Below are positions 1-8,723 of a stretch of 64,000 nucleotides of DNA, in pieces. The translations under genes and the position numbers were made by a program. The stretch comes from DASRIA01 sp963768885 (lineage in GTDB: Bacteria > Actinomycetota > Thermoleophilia > Solirubrobacterales > JBBDJG01), in assembly GCA_963768885.1 (NCBI GenBank), contig CAVYJN010000014.1:62001-126000 (forward strand), read 5' to 3'. Below the pieces are notes generated by a model. It saw nothing but the letters and a program-made list of their open reading frames with translations, searched no databases and was not told the DNA's origin. How positions within the stretch are numbered: the stretch's first letter is position 1; each line of letters opens with the position of its first letter.

Positions 1-509
1 ATCGCGGGCACGCCGGCTCGGGCGCGGAGCTGGGGCACATGGTGATCGACGAGAACGGCCCGCGCTGCCAGGGCAACTGCCCGAACCACGGGTGCCTCGA
101 GTCGGTCGCATCCGGGACGGCGATCGGCCGTGAGGGGAAGATCGCGGCCGAGGAGGACAGCGACTCCGACCTCGCGCGCGCGGCGGTCGCCGGCAACGAG
201 ATCACGGGCGAGATGGTCACCCAGCTCGCGCTCGGCGGCGACGAGGTCTCGCGCATGGTGCTGGGCCACATCGGCCGCCAGCTCGGCATCGCGTTCGCGA
301 ACTTCGTGAACATCTTCAACCCCGAGGTGATCGTCGTGGGCGGCGGCGCGATGGCCGCCGGCGACCTGCTGCTCGACCCCGCACGCGAGGAGATGCGCGC
401 ACGCGGACTGCGCCCGAACCGTGAGCAGGTGCGCATCGTGCCCGCGCGGTTCGGCCCCGACGCCGGGATGCTCGGCGCCGCCGTGCTCGCGCTCGACGAG
501 CTGGACTGA
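1..509 (+). CDS. ROK-family sugar kinase, probably glucokinase (5' end outside window)
   Basis: This is the C-terminal part of an ROK-family kinase that phosphorylates a sugar, most likely glucose, in the cytoplasm. The reading frame is open from base 3, so the ATG at 39 is internal. The first residues read as the ROK signature: GHAGSGAELGHM, then a Cys-rich zinc site with C, C, H and C in the segment ending GCLESVASG. The C-terminal part has the VVGGGAMAAGDLLL stretch typical of the second ROK subdomain. Substrate specificity cannot be read from the fragment. It ends 4 bases before rsmI and is probably co-transcribed with it. Confidence 0.85.
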   Translation, partial: RGHAGSGAELGHMVIDENGPRCQGNCPNHGCLESVASGTAIGREGKIAAEEDSDSDLARAAVAGNEITGEMVTQLALGGDEVSRMVLGHIGRQLGIAFANFVNIFNPEVIVVGGGAMAAGDLLLDPAREEMRARGLRPNREQVRIVPARFGPDAGMLGAAVLALDELD

Positions 510-513
510 GCCC

Positions 514-1311
514 GTGGCCGACGGGCGGCTCGTCGTCTGCCCCACCCCGATCGGCAACCTCGAGGACGTGACGCTGCGCGTCCTGCGGGTGCTCGGCGAG
601 GCGCACGTGGTCGCGGCCGAGGACACGCGTCACACGCGCAAGCTGCTGGACCGCCACGGGATCGAGGCGCGGCTCGTCAGCTTCCACGAGCACAACGAGC
701 GCGCCCGCGCGCGCGAGCTGGCGGACCGCGTGGCGGCCGGCGAGACCGTCGCGCTCGTGAGCGACGCCGGGACGCCGGGCGTGTCCGACCCGGGATTCGT
801 GCTGGTGCGCGAGTGCCTCGCCCGCGACCTCGCGGTGGAGGTGCTCCCCGGGCCGACCGCGATCGTCACGGCGCTGGTCGCGTCCGGGCTGCCTGCCGAG
901 CGCTGGCGGTTCGCCGGGTTCCTGCCGCGCAAGGCGGGCGAGCTGCGCGCGGAGCTCGAGCGGGCGGGCGAGACGCTCGTCGCGTTCGAGTCGCCCGGGC
1001 GCATCGCGCGCACGCTCGCGGCGCTCGCCGAGCTCGACCCGGGCCGCGCGGTCGCGGTCTGCCGCGAGCTCACGAAGCTGCACGAGGAGGTCGTGCGCGG
1101 CACGGCGGCGGAGCTCGCCCGGCGGTTCGCGGACGGCGCGCGCGGGGAGATCGTGCTGGTCGTGGGACCGGCCGCGGAGCCGGCGGGCGACGAGCCGGCG
1201 GCGGTCGAGGCGGTCGCGGCGCTGGTCGAGGCCGGCGCCCGGCGGCGCGCCGCGGCGAAGGTCGTGTCGGCGCTCACCGGCGTTCCCGCGAACCGCCTTT
1301 ACCGGGGATAG
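514..1311 (+). CDS. rsmI: 16S rRNA (cytidine-1402-2'-O)-methyltransferase RsmI
   Basis: Methylates the ribose of C1402 in the decoding centre of 16S rRNA, using S-adenosylmethionine. The 265-residue protein starts at a GTG 4 bases after the preceding stop. It carries the family hallmarks: PTPIGNLEDVTLR near the N-terminus, EDTRHTRKLL at about residue 35, SDAGTPGVSDPG at about 80, and the conserved C-terminal AAAKVVSALTG segment. The tetrapyrrole-methylase fold is complete. An upstream in-frame extension to 421 lies inside the ROK gene in another frame and is not credible. Position near metG and tatD matches actinobacterial gene order. Confidence 0.95.
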   Translation: MADGRLVVCPTPIGNLEDVTLRVLRVLGEAHVVAAEDTRHTRKLLDRHGIEARLVSFHEHNERARARELADRVAAGETVALVSDAGTPGVSDPGFVLVRECLARDLAVEVLPGPTAIVTALVASGLPAERWRFAGFLPRKAGELRAELERAGETLVAFESPGRIARTLAALAELDPGRAVAVCRELTKLHEEVVRGTAAELARRFADGARGEIVLVVGPAAEPAGDEPAAVEAVAALVEAGARRRAAAKVVSALTGVPANRLYRG

Positions 1312-1320
1312 GATCAGTCC

Positions 1321-2163
1321 ATGGACCTGGCCGACTACCGGCGGATCAGCCACGACACGTGGCAGCGCATGGCCGCCGGATGGGAGCGCCACCTCGAGTG
1401 GATGTGGAACGCCTCGCGGCCGGTGGGCGAGCAGATGGTCGCGGCGCTCGACCCGCGTCCGGGCGACACCGTGCTCGAGCTCGCGGCCGGGACCGGGGAG
1501 ACGGGCTTCGCGGCGGCCGCCCAGCTCGGTCCCGACGGCCGGCTGATCTCGTCCGACTTCGCGTTCGAGATGGTCGAGGCCGCGCGCCGGCGCGCGGCCG
1601 CGCTCGGGCTCGACAACGTGGAGTTCCGGGTGATGGACGGGGAGCGGATGGACCTCGACGACGACTCGGTCGACGGCGTCCTGTGCCGCTGGGGCTACAT
1701 GCTGATGTCCGATCCCGCGGCCGCGTTCGCCGAGACCCGCAGGGTGCTCCGCGAGGGCGGGCGGGTGTCGTTCTCGGTCTGGGGCGAGCCCGGCCGCAAC
1801 CCGTGGGCCGCGCTGGGCGCCAGCGCGCTCGTCTCGCACGGGCACATGTCGCCCACCGACCCGACGCAACCGGGCATCTTCGCGATGGCGGACCGCGCGC
1901 GGATCGAGGAGCTCGTCACCGGCGCGGGGTTCGACAGGCCGGAGATCGTGGACGTCGAGCTCGCCTGGCGCTTCGACGACTTCGAGTCCTACTGGAACTT
2001 CCTGCGCGAGCAGGTGGGAGTGGTGTCGATGGGCATCGAGAAGCTCTCCGACGAGGAGCGCGCGACGGTGCGGGCGACGATCGAGCGAAACGCGGACGCG
2101 TTCCGGCACGACGAGGGCTTCCTCGTCTTCCCCGGCCTCGCGCTGAACGCGGTCGCGAGCTGA
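1321..2163 (+). CDS. class I SAM-dependent methyltransferase (UbiE/Methyltransf_11 type)
   Basis: A soluble 280-residue methyltransferase of unknown substrate. Motif I is VLELAAGTGETGF at about residues 50-62, followed by an acidic residue in SSDFAFEMVEAA that should bind the ribose of S-adenosylmethionine. Post-motifs VEFRVMDGERMDL and VDGVLCRWGYMLM follow in the expected order. A TAGGAT box at 1309-1314, overlapping the rsmI stop codon, lies 6 bases before the ATG, which suggests its own leaderless transcript. The next gene is convergent with one base between the stops. Confidence 0.85.
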   Translation: MDLADYRRISHDTWQRMAAGWERHLEWMWNASRPVGEQMVAALDPRPGDTVLELAAGTGETGFAAAAQLGPDGRLISSDFAFEMVEAARRRAAALGLDNVEFRVMDGERMDLDDDSVDGVLCRWGYMLMSDPAAAFAETRRVLREGGRVSFSVWGEPGRNPWAALGASALVSHGHMSPTDPTQPGIFAMADRARIEELVTGAGFDRPEIVDVELAWRFDDFESYWNFLREQVGVVSMGIEKLSDEERATVRATIERNADAFRHDEGFLVFPGLALNAVAS

Positions 2164-2164
2164 G

Positions 2165-3013
2165 CTAGCTGGTCGGCGCCGTCGGCCGCGGCGCGGCCGG
2201 CTCGCCGTAGGGGATCGGCACGTAGGTCACCGACGGGCGCTGGCGCCCGACCTGCGGATAGAGGTCCATCAGCTCGTACACCTCGACCGGCAGGTTGGTG
2301 ACCGCCGGCAGCCCGAGCTCCTTGAGCATCTCGATCGTGAGCGGATAGTCGTGCGTCCAACGGCCCGACGAGAGCTTGTCCGCGAGCTCGTCCGCGCGGT
2401 CCTTGGGGAAGTCGTCGAGCAGCACGCTCAGGATGAACTCCTTGATCTGCGCCTGTGCCTTGCGCGCGAGGTCGGCGAGGATCAGCGTCTCGTCGTTGAC
2501 CCGCTCGATCGGCTTCGCCTCGACGGCCTTCACGATCGACGCAGCCGGCCACTGTCCGATCTGCGGGTCGACGGGGCCGAGCACGGCGTTCTCGTCCATC
2601 ACGATCTCGTCGGCCGCGAGCGCGAGCAGGGTCCCGCCCGACATCGCGTAGTGCGGGACCAGCACGGTCACCTTCGCGGGGTGGCGGTGCAGCGCGCGGG
2701 CGATCTGCTCGGATGCGAGCACGAGCCCGCCCGGGGTGTGGGCGACGAGGTCGATCGGGACCGTGTCGGGAGTCAGGCGCACCGCCCGCAGGACGGCCTC
2801 CGAGTCCTCGACGTCGATGAAGCGCCGCAGGGGGATGCCGAGCAGGCTGATCGACTCCTGGCGGTGGATCAATGTGATCACGCGTGAGCCGCGCGCCTGC
2901 TCGAGCTTGCGGATCGCCCGGTAGCGGCGAGTCGCGAGCATCCGCTGCGTGATCATCGGCACCAGGAAGGCGAGGAAGATCAGCAGGAAGACGATCGAAG
3001 AAAGATCAGGCAC
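2165..3013 (-). CDS. membrane-anchored serine protease of the SDH/ClpP-crotonase type
   Basis: About 282 residues. An N-terminal hydrophobic segment (SSIVFLLIFLAFLVPMI) anchors a cytoplasmic domain resembling the serine dehydrogenase proteinase (SDH_sah) family, related to SppA and ClpP. Visible family features are PIDLVAHTPGG, the AMSGGT segment with the probable nucleophilic serine near residue 123, and AVLGPVDPQIG. The GTG at 3013 is preferred because TATGCT lies 9 bases upstream and the protein then begins just before the membrane segment. A TTG at 3112 would extend it but has no supporting signal. Substrates are unknown. Confidence 0.75.
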   Translation of the reverse strand: MPDLSSIVFLLIFLAFLVPMITQRMLATRRYRAIRKLEQARGSRVITLIHRQESISLLGIPLRRFIDVEDSEAVLRAVRLTPDTVPIDLVAHTPGGLVLASEQIARALHRHPAKVTVLVPHYAMSGGTLLALAADEIVMDENAVLGPVDPQIGQWPAASIVKAVEAKPIERVNDETLILADLARKAQAQIKEFILSVLLDDFPKDRADELADKLSSGRWTHDYPLTIEMLKELGLPAVTNLPVEVYELMDLYPQVGRQRPSVTYVPIPYGEPAAPRPTAPTS

Positions 3014-3127
3014 GGCGGCGACAGCATAGGCGCGAGGGAGTGACAACCGCGTCATACCGGGCCCGCGCGGTCCGTTTCCCGCGCTAGCGTCGGCCGTCGT
3101 CCCGATCGTCAAGGCAAGGAGGCTCCG

Positions 3128-3952
3128 ATGCGCTCTTCACTCGCCGCCGTCGCCGCATCACTCGTCGCACTGCCGGCGGCCGCGCCCGCGGCGCAGGCCG
3201 AGGGCGGGTGGACCTGGCCGGTGCGCGGCCGCGTCCTCACCGCCTACACGAACGACAACGCGCGGCCCTACGCGGGCGGGATGCACCGCGGGATCGACAT
3301 CGCGGCCGCGCGGGGGACGCCGGTGGTCGCGGCCCGCGCCGGAACGGTGACGTACGCGGGCGCGCTCGGCTCGTCGGGGATCGTGGTCGCCGTGCGCAGC
3401 GCCGACGGCCGGCACGTCGCGAGCTACCTGCACCTCGGGGCGGAGTCGGTCTCGCGCGGGGAGCACGTCGCCGCGGGCGCGCGGATCGGCGCGGTCGGCA
3501 CGACGGGGCGGCGCTCCGCGCCCGCGCCCCACCTGCACTTCGGCGTGCGGCTCGCGGACGTGGAGCACCACTACCTCGACCCGCTGTCGCTGCTGCCCGC
3601 GCGCGGTGGGCGGGACGCTCCGGCGCCGGTGCCCGTGGCCGCGCCGGCGCCGGCTCGCCCGCAGGAGCAGGTCGTCCGGGCGCCCGTGCCGGCAGGCCCG
3701 GTGGCCGTGCCGCGCGCGGTCCTCGCTCGCCATCCCGTCCCGCAACCGGCGGCCGTCCACCCCCGCGAAGCCGGGGCCGGCCACGGCCGCCCGCTGGTGC
3801 TCGCGGGGCTGGGCGTGCTCGCGGTGGTGCTGTTCGGCGGCGCCGCGGCGCGGCTGAACGCCGCCGTCAACCGCCGCGCCGCTGCGCTCGGCGCGGCGGC
3901 TCGCCGCTTGCGTCCCGGCAGATCAGCGGTACTCAGAGCTCATGATGGATGA
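3128..3952 (+). CDS. secreted or anchored M23 (LytM-type) peptidase
   Basis: Predicted peptidoglycan endopeptidase, 274 residues. A signal peptide ends near AAPAAQA (about residue 24). The M23 zinc site is complete: MHRGIDIA (His near 53, Asp four residues on) and HLHFGV (about 136-141). A Pro/Ala-rich linker (about 160-215) leads to a hydrophobic stretch (LVLAGLGVLAVVLFGG) near the C-terminus and a short basic tail, so the catalytic domain is probably tethered outside the membrane. The ATG has a good AGGAGG site at 3117-3122. Its 3' end overlaps the convergent FAD gene by 20 bases. Confidence 0.88.
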   Translation: MRSSLAAVAASLVALPAAAPAAQAEGGWTWPVRGRVLTAYTNDNARPYAGGMHRGIDIAAARGTPVVAARAGTVTYAGALGSSGIVVAVRSADGRHVASYLHLGAESVSRGEHVAAGARIGAVGTTGRRSAPAPHLHFGVRLADVEHHYLDPLSLLPARGGRDAPAPVPVAAPAPARPQEQVVRAPVPAGPVAVPRAVLARHPVPQPAAVHPREAGAGHGRPLVLAGLGVLAVVLFGGAAARLNAAVNRRAAALGAAARRLRPGRSAVLRAHDG

Positions 3953-5042
3953 TCGGCTCGAGCTGGCGGCGCTGCACGCGCCGGGGGGTGCGCCGCACGG
4001 CCACGTTGCGCAGGCGGCGTCCGACGGGGTTGGTGAGCTGGGCGGCGCGGTCGGCGCGACGCGAGAGCTTCAGCACCCGCCGCGCGCGCGGCTTGCGCGT
4101 CGACTCGTACTCGGTGAGCGCGGTGGAGAGGTCGGCGCCCGGCGCGAGCCGGTCCGCGAGCACGACGGCGTCCTCGATCGCCTGCGCGGCGCCCTGGCCG
4201 ATGCCGGGCGTGGTCGCGTGCGCCGCGTCGCCCACGAGCACGACGCGGCCGTTGCTCCAACGCCTGAGGGGCTCGATGTAATGGACGTCGTTGCGCAGGA
4301 TCGTGTCCTCCTCCGCGGCTTCGGCGACGGCGCGGATGGGCGCGTGCCAGCCCGCGAAGCGGCGCACGATCTCGGCCTTCCGCCCGCCCGGCTCGTCGGC
4401 CTCCCCCGCGGGCGCGTTCTTCGTCGCGAACCAGTACGTGCGGCCGCGGCCGATGTCGACGAGGCCGAACCGCTCGCCCACGCCCCACGTCTCGGTCAGC
4501 CGCCCGGGCTCGACGACGACGCGCGAGACGCCGCGCCACGCGGTGTACCCGGCGTAGCGCGGGGTGGCGTCGCCGACGGCCGGGCGGACGGCCGAGTTGA
4601 GCCCGTCGGCGCCGACGATCAGGTCGCCGCGCTCCTCCGACCCGTCGGCGGTCCTGGCCGTCGCGCCGCCGGCGTCCTGCGCGACGCTCGTCACCTCCGC
4701 GCCGAGGCGCACGTCGCCCGCGGCCTGCGCGAGCAGGCCCTGGAGGTCGGCGCGGTGCACGGCGACCGCCCCCTCGAGCAGGTCGGGCGGCAGGCTCGTG
4801 AGCTCGGCGCCCGACGCGTCGAGGATCGCGCTGCTCTCCGCCCGCGCTCCGAGCGCCGCGATCGCCTCCGCGACGCCGAGGCGCTCGAGCGCGTTGATGG
4901 CGTTCGCGAACAGCGTGATGCCGGCCCCGAGCGCCTCGATGCGCGGGGCGCGCTCCAGCACCACGACCTCGTGCCCGGCGCGCTGCAGCGCGATCGACGC
5001 GGCCAGCCCGCCGATCCCGCCGCCGACGACGACTATCCGCAT
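3933..5042 (-). CDS. FAD-dependent aromatic-ring-type monooxygenase
   Basis: Flavoprotein monooxygenase of the FAD_binding_3 (p-hydroxybenzoate hydroxylase-like) family, 369 residues. The N-terminus is a Rossmann dinucleotide site, GGGIGGLAASIAL, with the ribose-binding Glu in VVVLERA. The second FAD motif, GDAAHATTPGIGQGAAQA, lies at about residues 280-297. Substrate unknown. Its ATG directly follows the TAG that should end the RidA-like gene (TAGATG at 5045-5040), so the two form one tight transcription unit, possibly with RidA clearing a reactive product. The C-terminus is basic. Confidence 0.87.
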   Translation of the reverse strand: MRIVVVGGGIGGLAASIALQRAGHEVVVLERAPRIEALGAGITLFANAINALERLGVAEAIAALGARAESSAILDASGAELTSLPPDLLEGAVAVHRADLQGLLAQAAGDVRLGAEVTSVAQDAGGATARTADGSEERGDLIVGADGLNSAVRPAVGDATPRYAGYTAWRGVSRVVVEPGRLTETWGVGERFGLVDIGRGRTYWFATKNAPAGEADEPGGRKAEIVRRFAGWHAPIRAVAEAAEEDTILRNDVHYIEPLRRWSNGRVVLVGDAAHATTPGIGQGAAQAIEDAVVLADRLAPGADLSTALTEYESTRKPRARRVLKLSRRADRAAQLTNPVGRRLRNVAVRRTPRRVQRRQLEPIIHHEL

Positions 5043-5433
5043 CTAGGCCTCGCCGATCGACGGCCTCGGCCTCGATCTCGACCTTCCACCGCGGATCGAG
5101 GAACCCGGTCACGACCACCATCGTCGACACCGGCCGCGCCTCGCCGAAGGCCTCGGCATGCGCGGCCCCGATCGCGTCGCCGTCGGCCGGGTCGATGATG
5201 AACATGCGCGTGCGCACGACGTCGCGGGGCTCGGCGCCGGCCTCGCGCAGCGCCGTGACGATGATCTCGAAGCACCGCCGCGCCTGGACGGCGGCGTCGG
5301 GATCGCAGGACCCGTCGGGCCAGATCGGCGCGGTGCCGGACACGAGCACGCGATCGCCGGCGCGCACGGCCCGGCTGATCCCGATGCGGGGCTCGTACGG
5401 GGAGCCCGACGACACGTGGCGGCGCGGCTGCAC
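5043..5433 (-). pseudogene. RidA/YjgF-family protein, reading frame shifted near its 3' end
   Basis: RidA-family proteins hydrolyse reactive enamine/imine intermediates. The frame opening at GTG 5433 gives a good RidA core, with VLVSGTAPIWPDG, CFEIIVTALREAG and STMVVVTGFLDPRWKVEIEAEAV. The expected stop TAG at 5045-5043 is out of frame by one base. Removing one base at about 5058-5062 ends the protein VIGEA and puts the stop exactly before the FAD gene. As it stands the frame runs on through the neighbour. TACGAT at 5445-5440 lies 6 bases before the GTG, suggesting a leaderless start. A sequencing insertion is the likely cause. Confidence 0.75.
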
Positions 5434-5509
5434 GCACGGATCGTAGACCCGGCGTCCAGGCGCCTCACGGGAACGCCGGGAACGCCGTTCTATAGTGGAC
5501 CGCTCGCCC

Positions 5510-7030
5510 GTGAGCTTCTACGTCACCACCCCGATCTACTACGTGAACGCGCAGCCGCACCTCGGCCACGCGTACTCGACGATCGCCGCCGACGTGCTGG
5601 CCCGCCACATGCGCCAGCGCGGCGAGGACACGTTCTTCCTGACCGGGACCGACGAGCACGGCGAGCCGGTCGCGGACGTGGCCGAGCGGGAGGGGATCCC
5701 GCCGCGGGAGCTGGCCGACCGCAACGTCGTCCACTTCAAGGAGATGGTCGAGCGCGTGAACGCGTCCAACGACTTCTTCATCCGCACGTCCGATCCGGAG
5801 CACGTCGCCGCCGTCCAGCGCTTCATGCAGGACCTCTACGACCGCGGCCACATCTACCCCGGCACCTACGAGGGCTGGTACTGCCCGCGCGGCGACGGCT
5901 TCATGAGCGAGCAGGAGATCGTGGACGGCAACAAGTGCCCGATCCACGGGATCGAGCTGACGTGGGAGAAGGAGGACAACTACTTCTTCCGCCTGTCGGC
6001 GTTCCAGGAGCAGCTCGAGCAGCTGTACGCGGAGCGGCCCGACTTCGTGATGCCGTCCGAGCGGTTCAACGAGGCGGCCGGGTTCATCCGCCAGGGGCTC
6101 GAGGACGTGTCCTGCACCCGCGCGCAGCTGCGCTGGGGCGTGCCCGCCCCGTGGGACGAGAGCCAGGTCTTCTACGTCTGGTTCGACGCGCTGCTCAACT
6201 ACTACACCGCGCTCACCTATGCGCGGCCCGGCGAGGACCTCACCGGGCGCTTCTGGCCCGCCGACTTCCACCTGATCGGCAAGGACATCCTCAAGTTCCA
6301 CTGCGTGATCTGGCCCGCGATGCTGATGGCGGCCGGGGTGGAGGTGCCGCGCCACGTGTTCGTGCACGGCTTCCTGCTGATGCAGGGCGAGAAGATGTCG
6401 AAGTCGCTCGGCAACGTGCTGGACCCGTTCCGCGTGATGGAGGTGTTCGGCACGGACGCGCTGCGCTACTACTGCCTGCGCGAGATCAGCTTCGGCCAGG
6501 ACGGGTCTGTCTCGACCGAGGGCTTCGAGGCCCGCTACAACAGCGAGCTCGCGAACGAGTACGGCAACCTCGCGAGCCGCACGCTCGCGATGATCGCCCG
6601 CTACCGCGACGGCGCGGTGCCCGTCGCGGCGCCGCCCACCGAGTTGACCGGCGACTTCGAGGGCCTCGCGGCCGGCGTGCGGGATCGCTTCGATCGCGCC
6701 GAGCTGACCGTGGCGCTGGAGCAGGTCTGGTCGCGAGGCGTGCGCCGGCTCAATCGCTACGTGGAGGAGCAGGCGCCCTGGACCCTCGCGAAGGAGGGCG
6801 ACGACGAGCGGCTCGACCGGGTGCTCTACGGCCTCGCGGAGGGCCTGCGGGTCGTGAGCGTGCTGCTGCACCCCTACATGCCCGATACGACCACGCGCCT
6901 GCTGCGTGCGCTCGGCCAGGACGACCTCTCGCTCGAGCGCGCGGAGCTCGGCGCGGTGCCCGGAGGGGCCGTCGTCGAGAAGATCGCTCCGCTCTTCCCG
7001 AAGGTGGAGCCGAGCGAGCAAGCCGCCTAG
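5510..7030 (+). CDS. metG: methionyl-tRNA synthetase
   Basis: Class I aminoacyl-tRNA synthetase charging initiator and elongator tRNA-Met, about 506 residues. The HIGH-like motif is PHLGHAYSTI near residue 14, TGTDEHGEPV follows, and the KMSKSLGN loop is near residue 297. One Cys pair (WYCPRGDGFM and NKCPIHG) remains in the connective insertion. The C-terminal anticodon-binding helices are present and there is no C-terminal tRNA-binding extension. A TATAGT -10 box at 5491-5496 covers an upstream in-frame GTG at 5495, so the GTG at 5510 (VSFYVTTPIYYVN) is preferred. Confidence 0.95.
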   Translation: MSFYVTTPIYYVNAQPHLGHAYSTIAADVLARHMRQRGEDTFFLTGTDEHGEPVADVAEREGIPPRELADRNVVHFKEMVERVNASNDFFIRTSDPEHVAAVQRFMQDLYDRGHIYPGTYEGWYCPRGDGFMSEQEIVDGNKCPIHGIELTWEKEDNYFFRLSAFQEQLEQLYAERPDFVMPSERFNEAAGFIRQGLEDVSCTRAQLRWGVPAPWDESQVFYVWFDALLNYYTALTYARPGEDLTGRFWPADFHLIGKDILKFHCVIWPAMLMAAGVEVPRHVFVHGFLLMQGEKMSKSLGNVLDPFRVMEVFGTDALRYYCLREISFGQDGSVSTEGFEARYNSELANEYGNLASRTLAMIARYRDGAVPVAAPPTELTGDFEGLAAGVRDRFDRAELTVALEQVWSRGVRRLNRYVEEQAPWTLAKEGDDERLDRVLYGLAEGLRVVSVLLHPYMPDTTTRLLRALGQDDLSLERAELGAVPGGAVVEKIAPLFPKVEPSEQAA

Positions 7031-7032
7031 CC

Positions 7033-7962
7033 TTGACGCCCCGCCAGCTCGCGATGCTGGGCGCGGTCTCGGCGATCTGGGGCGCCTCCTATCTCCTGAT
7101 CAAGATCGCCCTCGACGGCATCGAGCCGATGATGATCGTCTTCGCGCGTGTGCTGCTCGCCGCGCTGCTGCTGTACGCCGTGGTCGTCGTGCGCGGGGGC
7201 GAGGAGCACGCCGCGCTGCGTCGCCTGCGACACGAGCCCGGCCGCACGCTGATCCAGGGTGCGCTGGCCGTCGCGATCCCGTTCTCGCTGATCAGCCTCG
7301 GCGAGACGCAGATCTCCTCGGGCCTGACCGGCGTGCTGATCTCGCCGGGCCCGCTCTTCATCGCGATGCTGGCGCCGCTGATCGACCCCACCGAGAGGGT
7401 CGACCGCCGCGGGACGATCGGGCTCGTGGTCGGGTTCGCCGGGGTGATCCTGCTGATCGGCGTCGACACCGTCCACAGCCTCGGCGAGTTCCTCGGCGCG
7501 CTCGCGATGGTCGGGGCGGCGCTCTCCTACGGGCTGGCGGCGATGTACGTGCGGCTCAAGTTCCGCGGCATCCCGCCGCTCGTCGTGAGCTTCTCCGCGT
7601 GCGCGACCGCGGCCGTGCTGACGCTCCCCGCGGCGCTCGCGACCGTGGGCTCCAACAGCCCGGACGCCGGCGAGATCGCCGCCGTCGTCGCGCTCGGCAT
7701 CGTCGGCACGGCGATCGCCTTCTATCTCTACTTCGGGCTGATCCAGGAGGCGGGCGCGGGCAAGGCGGCGCTCTGCGGATACCTGATCCCGCCGCTGGCG
7801 CTCGCCTACGGGGCGGTGCTGCTCGACGAGGAGATCACCCCCGCCGCGATCGCGGGGCTCGTCCTGATCCTCGGGGGCGTCGCGCTCGCGAGCGGCGAGC
7901 GCGGCCCGCAGGAGGCCGCCGGCGAGATCGCGGCCGAGGGTGCCGGGGCCCGGCGCTCCTAG
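7033..7962 (+). CDS. EamA/DMT-family transporter
   Basis: Integral membrane protein of 309 residues with about ten hydrophobic segments arranged as two EamA repeats (roughly residues 8-140 and 155-290). The first begins WGASYLLIKIAL, a typical EamA start, and the second ends EEITPAAIAGLVLILGGVALA. Members export metabolites or amino acids; the substrate is not predictable. The TTG at 7033 follows the metG stop by 2 bases and is probably translationally coupled to it. An ATG at 7054, just before the first membrane segment, is an alternative start. Confidence 0.85.
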   Translation: MTPRQLAMLGAVSAIWGASYLLIKIALDGIEPMMIVFARVLLAALLLYAVVVVRGGEEHAALRRLRHEPGRTLIQGALAVAIPFSLISLGETQISSGLTGVLISPGPLFIAMLAPLIDPTERVDRRGTIGLVVGFAGVILLIGVDTVHSLGEFLGALAMVGAALSYGLAAMYVRLKFRGIPPLVVSFSACATAAVLTLPAALATVGSNSPDAGEIAAVVALGIVGTAIAFYLYFGLIQEAGAGKAALCGYLIPPLALAYGAVLLDEEITPAAIAGLVLILGGVALASGERGPQEAAGEIAAEGAGARRS

Positions 7963-7973
7963 ACTTCCCCGCC

Positions 7974-8723
7974 ATGGTCGACACCCACTTCCACCTCGAT
8001 CACATCGAGGCGCCTCCCGCGCACGTCGTCAGCCGCGCCGTCAAGGCGGGCGTCGACCGGATGCTCGCGATCGGCATGACCGGCGAGTCGTGCCGCCACG
8101 CGCTCGCCGCGGCCGACAAGCACGACGAGATCTACGTGTCGGTCGGGCGCCACCCGCACGAGTCCGAGGGCTTCGACGACGGTGCGCTCGCGGAGCTGCG
8201 CGACCTCTCCGCACACCCGAAGGTGCGCGCGGTCGGCGAGGCGGGCCTCGACTACAAGCGCGACTACGCCCCGCGCGCCGACCAGACGCGCTCTTTCGTG
8301 GCCCAGATCGAGCTGGCGAAGGAGCTGGGCAGGCCGCTCGTCGTGCACACGCGCGAGGCCGCCGACGACACGACGACGCTGCTCGACCGCCACGGCGCGG
8401 GCGTCGCGGTGATCATCCACTGCTTCTCGCTGGCCGACCGGGTCGACCAGTGCATCGAGCGCGGGTGGTACTGCTCGTTCGCCGGGAACGTCACCTACCC
8501 GAAGGCGACCGACCTGCAGCGCGCCGCCACGCAGATCCCGGACGAGCTGCTGCTCGCAGAGACCGACGCGCCCTTCCTCTCTCCGCAGGAGCGGCGCAGC
8601 AAGCCGAACGAGCCCGCGTACGTGACCGCGACCGCGCGCCATCTCGCGCAGTTGCGCGGCACCTCCTTCGAGGACATGGAAAGGCTCCTGGTGGGCAACG
8701 CCGCCCGCCTGTTCGGCTGGTGA
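7974..8723 (+). CDS. tatD: TatD-family metal-dependent DNase
   Basis: TIM-barrel metallohydrolase of the TatD family, 249 residues, expected to act as a 3'-5' exonuclease or quality-control DNase. Metal-site residues appear in order: DTHFHLDH at the N-terminus, VGEAGLDY with the bridging Glu near residue 86, VHTREA near 123, IIHCF near 146 and ETDAPFLSP near 197. TAGACT at 7960-7965 lies 8 bases before the ATG, consistent with a leaderless transcript. The stop overlaps the rsmA start (GTGA). The metG-tatD-rsmA order is conserved in actinobacteria. Confidence 0.94.
   Translation: MVDTHFHLDHIEAPPAHVVSRAVKAGVDRMLAIGMTGESCRHALAAADKHDEIYVSVGRHPHESEGFDDGALAELRDLSAHPKVRAVGEAGLDYKRDYAPRADQTRSFVAQIELAKELGRPLVVHTREAADDTTTLLDRHGAGVAVIIHCFSLADRVDQCIERGWYCSFAGNVTYPKATDLQRAATQIPDELLLAETDAPFLSPQERRSKPNEPAYVTATARHLAQLRGTSFEDMERLLVGNAARLFGW

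Noticed and set aside
3014..3112. Extended N-terminus of the SDH-type protease from TTG 3112
   Set aside because: It would start in the ribosome-site region of the divergent M23 gene, adds non-conserved sequence before the membrane anchor and has no ribosome site. GTG 3013 with a nearby -10 box is better.
5495..5509. metG start at GTG 5495
   Set aside because: That GTG is part of the TATAGT -10 element, so it would not be transcribed; GTG 5510 fits the family start.
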